From assembly GCF_024347655.1 (NCBI RefSeq), contig NZ_AP025514.1, positions 2,232,001 to 2,296,000 of the forward strand: a stretch of 64,000 nt of DNA, read 5' to 3'. The notes below the pieces were generated by a model that was given only the letters and a program-made list of their open reading frames with translations, made no database searches and was not told the origin of the DNA. Below are positions 58,248 to 64,000 of this stretch, in pieces (the first letter of the stretch is position 1; each line of letters opens with the position of its first letter). The translations under genes and the position numbers were made by a program. The DNA is from Vibrio toranzoniae (GTDB lineage: Bacteria; Pseudomonadota; Gammaproteobacteria; Enterobacterales; Vibrionaceae).

Positions 58248-60257
58248 CTAGCCCAACGCATTCATCATACTGCCCAGCTGAGATTGCATTTTACTGGTCG
58301 CATCTTGCATCGCAGTGAACTTAGAGTGAGTGCGGTTCTCTAGGCTATCCATGCGACGGTCGAGCGCGCTTTGGTCATCCGCTAGGCGGTAATTTTGCTC
58401 AACTAAGCTCTTTTCTCTCGTACGAATTGAGCCAGTGACACCAGTGATGCCTTGAATCGCATCTTCGACCTTTTTAGCGAAACCGTTGTTGCCCCCGAAG
58501 AACTCACCCAACTTATCAAAATTATTATTAAGTTGACGATCAAGCATGTCGTAGTTGATCTCTAACGAGCCTTGTCTTGTAGTCGTGATACCAAATTCAG
58601 TCAAAGACTTAAGGTTATCGGGTGCACCTTCAATACTTGATGAGAACACACCTTTAAGACGCGAATCGGCGTTACGAACCGTACTGTCGCCAGAAAGAGG
58701 GCCTTTTTGCCCAGTCGTTGGGTCAACGCCCGCCAAGTTTTTAGACACTTGGTAAAACTGATTGTAAGAATTAACAAAAGCTTCAATGTCTTGGCGAACA
58801 CTATTACGGTCGTACTCCACACCAATTTCTGCTGGCGGCTTATCTTTTGGTGTTTTTCCTTTTACCGTAATATCGATCCCTTCCACGGCATCTTCAATCA
58901 CATTGTTGTTACTAGAGAGCTGAGCAACGCCATCCAAAACCACCATTGAGTCTTGTCCAGCTTGAACTTCAGCCATACCACTGTAGGCATCAAAAGCCTG
59001 TTGAGCCTGAACCAAGTCAGCTTGTGCTTTATCGACCTTCTCTAAATGCTCACGCTCTTCCGGTTCTAATTTGGCACGTTCAATCTTTTTAGCTTGTTCA
59101 GCCGTCAATTCGCCTTTTTGAACTTTCTCAGCCAGATCCGCTTTTTCTTGTGAAATTTTTTCTTCGATACGCGCTTGTTCAGCCTCAAGCTTTTGTTGGG
59201 CTTCTTTTGGCGTCACGTAGGAATCGGTCAGCGTACCTGATGCGGCATTGGACCACCCCGGCACATCGGGTGCCTTCTCTATCGCCTTTTCATCAAGCTC
59301 AAGTTCGGGTGTGTAATAAGAGTCCAATAACGTACCAGAGGCCGTTTCCGTCCAGCCTGGAATATTATCTTCAGGCATCACCGATTTTGCAGCCTGAGCA
59401 GCGTCTAGCGCTGCTTGACCATCGGCTGCGGCCTGCTCGCCGTAACTAAGACTAACACTCTGAGCAGAATTACCCTTTCCACCTTCTTGTGGCGGAATCT
59501 GATTGCCGTCAGCATCAAGTGAAGACTTATCAGCCTCACTAAAGGGGTCTAAGGCTGCAACTTCTTGCCCTGGTGCAGGCTTAGAAAGGATCTCTTGAGC
59601 AGAAAGACGAGCTTTCTCCAACGTTTTAACACGCTCTTCAAGAGTCTTGTATTCGAGTTTTTTAAGAGGATTGGCAGTATCAGATTCAACATTTATGCTG
59701 ATCTGCTGATCGGAACCGGACTGGTTCGAGGCAACAATAAGTCGTGGGCCTCCGACATCATTGATAACCGATGCGCGAACGCCTGGGTTGCTATCTGCGC
59801 CGTTTATGCTGCGAACAATATCGATAAGTTTCGATCTATCGCCAACTTGTACATCAAAGCTATTATCGCCAAGCGAAATCTGCAGCTTACCTGGGCCAAA
59901 CTTCATGTCCTCTGATAGTACATCAGAAGCCACTTTATGGCTCTGGGCAAGCTGCAACACATCGATGGCATATTTGCCAGCGATCGCTTCAGTAGTCGCG
60001 GTCGCAGAAACAAGACCTTCATCAGTACTTTCCACTGTTCGCACAGCAAAAGCTTTTTCCTGACGAAAGTTTGTCATCAGGTTTTTCATCGAGTCAAGGG
60101 ATTCTCTGAGTCTTCCATAGGCACTAATGCTGGTATCGATTCGCGTTCGTTCATTGTCGATTCGTTGCTGTTTAGGTACGCGCTCCGAATCAACAATTTT
60201 GCTGACCATGGAATTGATATCCATGCCAGACGAAATCCCCATTGGGCCAAAACTCAT
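58248..60257 (-). CDS. fliD: Flagellar cap protein FliD (FlaH)
   Basis: Filament cap that folds flagellin at the tip; may also act as adhesin. It has 669 residues, against about 470 in E. coli. FliD N (1-110) and C (about 470-669) domains are standard. An insertion from about 205 to 430 contains a charged coiled coil (355-425) and two near copies of PGWxxxASGTLxDSYxTP (299-316 and 332-350). This part is expected to form the exposed D2/D3 domains. It lies 22 bases after flaG. Confidence 0.95.
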   Translation of the reverse strand: MSFGPMGISSGMDINSMVSKIVDSERVPKQQRIDNERTRIDTSISAYGRLRESLDSMKNLMTNFRQEKAFAVRTVESTDEGLVSATATTEAIAGKYAIDVLQLAQSHKVASDVLSEDMKFGPGKLQISLGDNSFDVQVGDRSKLIDIVRSINGADSNPGVRASVINDVGGPRLIVASNQSGSDQQISINVESDTANPLKKLEYKTLEERVKTLEKARLSAQEILSKPAPGQEVAALDPFSEADKSSLDADGNQIPPQEGGKGNSAQSVSLSYGEQAAADGQAALDAAQAAKSVMPEDNIPGWTETASGTLLDSYYTPELELDEKAIEKAPDVPGWSNAASGTLTDSYVTPKEAQQKLEAEQARIEEKISQEKADLAEKVQKGELTAEQAKKIERAKLEPEEREHLEKVDKAQADLVQAQQAFDAYSGMAEVQAGQDSMVVLDGVAQLSSNNNVIEDAVEGIDITVKGKTPKDKPPAEIGVEYDRNSVRQDIEAFVNSYNQFYQVSKNLAGVDPTTGQKGPLSGDSTVRNADSRLKGVFSSSIEGAPDNLKSLTEFGITTTRQGSLEINYDMLDRQLNNNFDKLGEFFGGNNGFAKKVEDAIQGITGVTGSIRTREKSLVEQNYRLADDQSALDRRMDSLENRTHSKFTAMQDATSKMQSQLGSMMNALG
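59208..59363 (-). repeat. Internal duplication in fliD insertion
   Basis: Codons 299-350 encode two 18-residue copies, PGWTETASGTLLDSYYTP and PGWSNAASGTLTDSYVTP, with a period of 33 residues. It is a direct sequence observation in the least conserved part of FliD. Confidence 0.9.
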
Positions 60258-60279
60258 TAAATCACCTCAATAATACGAC

Positions 60280-60705
60280 TTAAACCTTCACCTCAAATAT
60301 TCGACTATTCGAGTTTTGGGCTGCTAGGCGTCTTAGAATTTCAAGCATTTCTTCATCGGGTATTTGGCGAATAATATCACCGGTTGTGGTCTCATAAATG
60401 GTCACCACATCCCGACCTGACTCTTCATCGACTTTAAAAGCAACACCCTTATTGAGAGAGGAGATAAACTCATTTACCTTCTCCACCATCTTGACCCGCT
60501 CTTCATCATTTAGCTCTTGTCTATCTTGAGCTAATTGAATCACTGCTGCGGTAGCCTCTTCTTTTGATTTATCTACCTTGTCATAAGATGTTGCTTCTTT
60601 CAGTCGCGAAGTGCTCGACGCACTACTACCTTCATCGCTTGCAAATTTAATGCCATTGGGTGAGCCATAAGGCTGGATGTTCGATGCGTTGGATGGTATT
60701 TCCAT
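60280..60705 (-). CDS. flaG: Flagellar protein FlaG
   Basis: Polar flagellin-associated protein, 141 residues. The frame extends to 60735, but the ATG at 60705 follows a strong AAGGAGGGAGGG ribosome binding site and gives the family start Met-Glu-Ile-Pro. The C-terminal domain (VAFKVDEESGRDVVTIYETTTGDIIRQIPDEE) is the FlaG fold. Deletion of homologues lengthens filaments. First gene of flaG-fliD-flaI-fliS. Confidence 0.93.
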   Translation of the reverse strand: MEIPSNASNIQPYGSPNGIKFASDEGSSASSTSRLKEATSYDKVDKSKEEATAAVIQLAQDRQELNDEERVKMVEKVNEFISSLNKGVAFKVDEESGRDVVTIYETTTGDIIRQIPDEEMLEILRRLAAQNSNSRIFEVKV

Positions 60706-60737
60706 AACACTCTCCCTCCCTCCTTTATGAGCCATAC

Positions 60738-60766
60738 AGTAAAACTCTACCAGAGTAGAGTTTACT
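60738..60766 (-). repeat. Hairpin between the flagellin gene and flaG
   Basis: Stem AGTAAAACTCTAC with GTAGAGTTTACT (one bulge), tetraloop CAGA. A second small stem CTTAC-CAAA-GTAAG lies at 60771-60784. It could be an attenuator between flagellin and flaG, since it has an internal U-rich arm but no long tail. Confidence 0.55.
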
Positions 60767-60785
60767 GCTACTTACCAAAGTAAGT

Positions 60786-61916
60786 TTAGCCCAATAAGCT
60801 TAGAGCTGCTGACGGTGACTGCTTCGCTTGCGCTAAGATAGAAGTACTCGCCTGTTGCAGAATTTGAGACTTCGTCATTGCCGTTGTTTCTTTCGCGTAA
60901 TCGGTATCTTTGATACGGCTCTTAGATGCATTAACGTTTTCGTTGATGTTGTCTAAGTTGCTGATTGCGTGGTCAAAACGGTTTTGGAAAGCACCAAGAG
61001 AAGCACGGTTACTATCAACAGATTTTAGTGCGCCATCAATAATAGAGACTGCTTCGTTTGCACCCGCAACCGATGTTACGTCGATATCGTTAACAGTAAC
61101 GTCTTTACCAGCACCAATACCTAATTCACCAGCAAGGCTGCCACCGAATTCAACATCGCCTTCAACTTTTTGGCTTGAAGCGAAAAGTTGCAGTTTGCCG
61201 CCTTCACCTACAGATGCTTTAACGTCTTGGCTTTGACCATTGATGTAAGTTGCTAGCTCTTCGATGTCGTTGCCTTCCTTCGCAGAAATAGACAATTCTT
61301 GTGCTTCACCAAACTTATCGTTGTATTTGATCGTTAAGTCAGCACCAGCACCTACACGCCAAGAAGCATCTTTGCCTTCTTCTACGCTGTAGCTCTTACC
61401 ACCCATATCTTGAGTGTCAGTACGCATGTTATTCATTGTGAGCATTACGGCTTCACCAGAATCTGCACCGATTTGGAAAGATTGACTGCCGTAAGTACCG
61501 TTAAGAAGCTTGTTACCACCAAAAGAGGTCGTTTCAGCGATACGGTTAAGTTCTGTATTTAGAGCAGAAACTTCTTCTTGGATCGCAACACGTTCAGATT
61601 TGCTGTTCGAACCGTTTGAAGATTGAAGAGAAAGGTCACGCATACGTTGCAGAATGTTGGTTGACTCATTCATTGCACCTTCAGCTGTTTGTGCAATAGA
61701 GATCCCGTCATTCGCATTTTTCACAGCCATATCTAGGCCACGGCTTTGCGACGTTAAGCGGTTAGAGATTTGTAGGCCCGCAGCATCATCTTTTGCGCTA
61801 TTGATTTTATAGCCAGAAGACAAACGCTCCATTGATTTTTGAGTACCTTCAGCCGCGCTATTTAGGTAGCGCTGAGCCGTCATTGCAGACACGTTAGTGC
61901 TTACATTAATCGCCAT
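60786..61916 (-). CDS. Polar flagellin (paralogue next to flaG)
   Basis: Filament subunit, 376 residues, with the usual conserved D0/D1 ends ([12 protein letters not shown] at 10-21; [15 protein letters not shown] near the end) and a short variable middle. The start at 61916 follows AAGGAG with five bases between. In Vibrio this position next to flaG is named flaA or flaC depending on species, so no symbol is used. Upstream is a sigma-28 promoter and a leader of about 120 bases with repeats and a hairpin. Confidence 0.94.
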   Translation of the reverse strand: MAINVSTNVSAMTAQRYLNSAAEGTQKSMERLSSGYKINSAKDDAAGLQISNRLTSQSRGLDMAVKNANDGISIAQTAEGAMNESTNILQRMRDLSLQSSNGSNSKSERVAIQEEVSALNTELNRIAETTSFGGNKLLNGTYGSQSFQIGADSGEAVMLTMNNMRTDTQDMGGKSYSVEEGKDASWRVGAGADLTIKYNDKFGEAQELSISAKEGNDIEELATYINGQSQDVKASVGEGGKLQLFASSQKVEGDVEFGGSLAGELGIGAGKDVTVNDIDVTSVAGANEAVSIIDGALKSVDSNRASLGAFQNRFDHAISNLDNINENVNASKSRIKDTDYAKETTAMTKSQILQQASTSILAQAKQSPSAALSLLG

Positions 61917-61932
61917 AGTTGATCTCCTTTAG

Positions 61933-61946
61933 GCATTTTTTAATGC
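61933..61946 (-). promoter_or_regulatory. Hairpin next to the flagellin ribosome binding site
   Basis: GCATT-TTTT-AATGC (61933-61946) is perfectly paired and ends six bases from the AAGGAG of the flagellin gene at 61916, where it could affect translation. Confidence 0.45.
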
Positions 61947-61956
61947 ACCTATGTGA

Positions 61957-62031
61957 CTCTCACCTCACACAAATACATATCAAATTGTTTTATGTACCAC
62001 TGTCTCTCTCACCTTACATTGGTACATATCA
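61957..62031 (-). repeat. Direct and inverted repeats in the flagellin leader
   Basis: Two 26-base copies (61957-61982 and 62006-62031) agree at 21 positions with a period of 49 bases. Between and within them ATGTACCA (61992-61999) and TGGTACAT (62020-62027) form a perfect 8-bp inverted repeat. All lie in the transcribed leader. Confidence 0.75.
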
Positions 62032-62046
62032 TTTCTCTCAATCCCT

Positions 62047-62073
62047 TTAACGGCCCCTTAGTTAGAAGCTTTA
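62047..62073 (-). promoter_or_regulatory. Sigma-28 (FliA) promoter of the flaG-proximal flagellin
   Basis: On the minus strand TAAA (62073-62070), a 15-bp spacer and GCCGTTAA (62054-62047) match the FliA consensus TAAA-N15-GCCGATAA at all but one position. Confidence 0.88.
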
Positions 62074-62264
62074 ATAAAAAATGTGCTTTTTTTCGTATTC
62101 TTTTCAACAACAAAGAAAAGTGTGACCGAACTTCAACTAATAAAACATCATTTCCCGCTCCCGTGATTCTCTACAACGAGGAACGAGAGTGATAGGGACT
62201 CGCTTTTACTCCTACTCCTCAGCTCCGTAATTTCCCAAACCCTCTGTTACCAAACAGCAGGCAA
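62074..62264. other. Intergenic stretch between the two flagellins
   Basis: This 190-bp part upstream of the FliA promoter has no gene. The open frames across it have no ribosome binding site. No further promoter or repeat was identified. Confidence 0.5.
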
Positions 62265-62289
62265 TAAAAAACCCAGCCGAAGCTGGGTC
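62265..62289 (-). terminator. Intrinsic terminator of the upstream flagellin gene
   Basis: Perfect stem ACCCAGC (62271-62277) with GCTGGGT (62282-62288), tetraloop CGAA, followed on the minus strand by six T. It lies about 100 bp after the flagellin stop. Confidence 0.92.
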
Positions 62290-62387
62290 TGTTTAGCGCT
62301 CATCTCTCACCACGAGCTAATTTGTGGAAGCCTTACGTTAACGCTTTTGCTCAACAACGCTTATAGTCAACGTGGCTTTTCAATCGA

Positions 62388-63521
62388 TTAACCTAGTAGG
62401 CTAAGTGCCGAGTTCGGTGCTTGCTTCGCTTGAGCAAGAATCGAGCTTGAAGCTTGAGAAAGGATCTGAGACTTAGTCATCTGAGTCGTTTCTTTCGCGA
62501 AGTCGGTATCTTTAATACGGCTCTTAGAGGCATTAACGTTCTCGTTAATGTTGTCTAAGTTGCTGATAGCGTGGTCGAAACGGTTTTGGAAAGCACCCAG
62601 TTCAGCGCGGTGGCTGTCTACGTACTTAAGTGCCGCATCGATGACTGCTACAGACTCTTGTGCACCGCCAACAGACGTTACGTCGATAGTATCAACCGTA
62701 ACTTCTTTGCCCGCTTGAATGCCTAGCTCACCAGCAAGACCGCCAGAGAAAGACACATCGCCGCTCACTTTGTTGTTACCAGTGAACATTTGTAGCTTGC
62801 CGTCTTCAGTCACAGACGCTTTAACAGAATCTTGTTGACCGTTGATGTACGTTGCTAACTCTTCGATGTCGTCACCCGCTTTTGCGTTGATGTCGATTTC
62901 TTGTGCTTGACCGAAGTTATCCGTGAACGACAGTTTCAGGTCGTTAGAGCCTGCTTGAACGTTCCAATCTTTGTCTTTTGCATTCTCAGTTTGGTAGCTC
63001 TTACCACCCATCTGAGCGTTATCAGAGCGCATGTCTTTCAGTTGAAGCATTACCGCTTCACCGTTATCCGCACCGATTTGGAATGATTTAGTCCCGTGAG
63101 TACCGTTAAGCAGCTTGTTACCACCAAAAGACGTCGTTTCCGCGATACGGTTCAGTTCATCGTTCAGTGCAGTTACTTCTTCTTGAATCGCTACACGCTC
63201 AGATTTTGAGTTTGAGCCGTTTGAAGATTGTAGAGACAAATCACGCATACGTTGCAGGATGTTCGTTGTCTCGTTCATCGCACCTTCAGCCGTTTGTGCA
63301 ATAGAGATACCGTCGTTTGCGTTACGTACAGCAACATCAAGACCACGACTCTGAACGTTCAAACGGTTCGAGATTTGTAGGCCTGCAGCATCATCTTTTG
63401 CGCTGTTGATTTTAGAGCCTGAAGATAGGCGCTCCATTGATGTTTGTTGTGCGTTGTTTGCATTATTTAGGTAACGTTGCGCTGTCATCGCTGAAACGTT
63501 GGTATTTACATTCACTGCCAT
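62388..63521 (-). CDS. Polar flagellin (upstream paralogue)
   Basis: Filament subunit, 377 residues from the ATG at 63521; the frame continues to 63578 but without family similarity. The D0/D1 ends are nearly identical to those of the flagellin at 60786, while the central part (about 160-290) differs, so this is an old tandem duplication. GGAGAA lies seven bases before the start. Its own sigma-28 promoter and terminator make it a monocistronic unit. Confidence 0.94.
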   Translation of the reverse strand: MAVNVNTNVSAMTAQRYLNNANNAQQTSMERLSSGSKINSAKDDAAGLQISNRLNVQSRGLDVAVRNANDGISIAQTAEGAMNETTNILQRMRDLSLQSSNGSNSKSERVAIQEEVTALNDELNRIAETTSFGGNKLLNGTHGTKSFQIGADNGEAVMLQLKDMRSDNAQMGGKSYQTENAKDKDWNVQAGSNDLKLSFTDNFGQAQEIDINAKAGDDIEELATYINGQQDSVKASVTEDGKLQMFTGNNKVSGDVSFSGGLAGELGIQAGKEVTVDTIDVTSVGGAQESVAVIDAALKYVDSHRAELGAFQNRFDHAISNLDNINENVNASKSRIKDTDFAKETTQMTKSQILSQASSSILAQAKQAPNSALSLLG

Positions 63522-63553
63522 GGTGATTTCTCCAATTGATTTTCCGGTATAGC

Positions 63554-63576
63554 GGTTTCCGACGTCTCGGAAAACC
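63554..63576 (-). promoter_or_regulatory. Stable hairpin in the upstream flagellin leader
   Basis: GGTTTCCGA-CGTC-TCGGAAAACC (one A bulge) lies in the transcribed leader about 35 bases before the flagellin start. Confidence 0.55.
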
Positions 63577-63602
63577 AAGTAGTTCTCTCAAAGTTACTTT
63601 TA

Positions 63603-63629
63603 GTAACGGCTCGAAAACACGAAGCTTTA
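63603..63629 (-). promoter_or_regulatory. Sigma-28 (FliA) promoter of the upstream flagellin
   Basis: On the minus strand TAAA (63629-63626), a spacer of exactly 15 bp and GCCGTTAC (63610-63603). It is nearly the same as the promoter of the other flagellin. Confidence 0.85.
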
Positions 63630-63917
63630 GAAAAACTTTTGAAAAACTATAAACAAAATAATAAATCTTTATTTTTCAGCGTCTTATTTTTTATGTTTTT
63701 CTAAAACAACCACTAATATCGACGAACAAAAGATTTCAATGTGTTCATAAAACGTACGAAACGTTCTTCAAATGAATCAACGCATAGAAATGATCCATCC
63801 CCCAACATTTCATACTGGCGTGAACCGGGAGATTCAGGCGAATGATTGGCCGTAAAGTAGATCGGAAAAAGAATAAGGAAAAAAGCTAGTGGGAGCCCCA
63901 AAGAGGCAGAAAGCAGA
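63630..63917. other. Intergenic region with an uncertain 62-codon frame
   Basis: AT-rich near 63640-63710. A minus-strand frame at 63713-63901 opens only at a TTG, has no clear ribosome binding site, and encodes a hydrophobic start followed by a charged C-terminus. I could not decide whether it is a gene, so it is not called as one. Confidence 0.4.
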
Positions 63918-63955
63918 AAGGAAAAAGCCCCTTTTCCTTTGAGAGAACCGGGGCT
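63918..63955 (-). terminator. Terminator of a gene beyond the right edge
   Basis: AGCCCC (63926-63931) pairs with GGGGCT (63950-63955), and the minus strand continues with five T. A competing stem AAAGGAAAA (63918-63926) with TTTTCCTTT (63932-63940) overlaps it. Confidence 0.65.
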
Positions 63956-64000
63956 AGTTGGCGCGTCAGAGCCTGTGTGGAGATCATCGAGAAATGAACA

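Noticed and set aside
61953..62192. 79-codon plus-strand frame between the flagellins
   Set aside because: Antisense to the flagellin leader and FliA promoter, without ribosome binding site; the repeats and promoter explain the sequence.
63918..63955. H-type pseudoknot from the two overlapping stems at the right edge
   Set aside because: The loop that would cross the six-pair stem has zero bases, so both stems cannot form together; treated as alternatives.

Overview
The window is a chromosomal segment of a marine Vibrio (Vibrionaceae, probably close to the Splendidus group; the species is an inference). The evidence is gene content and order. A polar-flagellar regulon with FlrA/FlrB/FlrC is followed by fliEFGHIJ, fliKLMNOPQR, flhB, flhAFG, fliA and a chemotaxis block that contains the Vibrio polar-array genes parC and parP. 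That block is followed directly by the ccmABCDEFGHI cytochrome c maturation operon. The fadI-fadJ / FadL and SelO, PrmB, SmrB, SixA proteins are also of gammaproteobacterial type. No insertion sequence, prophage, CRISPR array, rRNA or tRNA was seen, so this is core genome.

Left part, 1-9.1 kb: the start of a sensor kinase and its OmpR-type response regulator, the protein AMPylase SelO, a 33-codon small ORF with a strong ribosome binding site, a LysE/RhtB exporter, the L3 glutamine methyltransferase PrmB, the divergent ribosome-collision endonuclease SmrB, the phosphohistidine phosphatase SixA and an M16 (pitrilysin-type) protease. 9.2-17.8 kb is a fatty-acid block: fadI-fadJ on the minus strand, then on the plus strand an ECF sigma factor with a DUF3379 membrane partner and two FadL-type outer-membrane transporters. 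FadR-like operators lie in front of fadI and of the first fadL. A structured, terminator-ended, probably untranslated transcript lies between fadI and the sigma gene. 17.9-26 kb: mlaA and the complete ccm operon.

26.1-35 kb (minus strand): DUF2802 gene, cheW, parP, parC, cheB, cheA, cheZ, cheY, fliA, flhG. 35-57.3 kb: flhF, flhA, flhB, fliR, fliQ, fliP, fliO, fliN, fliM, fliL, fliK, fliJ, fliI, fliH, fliG, fliF, fliE, flrC, flrB, flrA. 57.5-63.5 kb: fliS, flaI, fliD, flaG and two flagellin genes. All these genes read leftward, so transcription runs from the flagellins (right) toward ccm (left).

The regulatory hierarchy can be partly read from the DNA. Consensus sigma-54 sites precede fliE and flhA, and a weaker one precedes fliK, consistent with FlrA/FlrC control. 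Sigma-28 (FliA) sites with exact 15-bp spacers precede both flagellin genes. ParC/ParP place the chemotaxis arrays at the pole and FlhF/FlhG set flagellar position and number.

Most of the window is ordinary, well-understood Vibrio biology. The parts that merit a second look are the candidate small RNA beside fadI, the small ORF at 2731-2832, the hexanucleotide repeat in parP, the triplicated motif in the CheA linker, the large FliD insertion with an internal duplication, the terminator-like hairpin inside the fliG-fliH junction, and the structured leaders of the flagellin and fliK transcripts.
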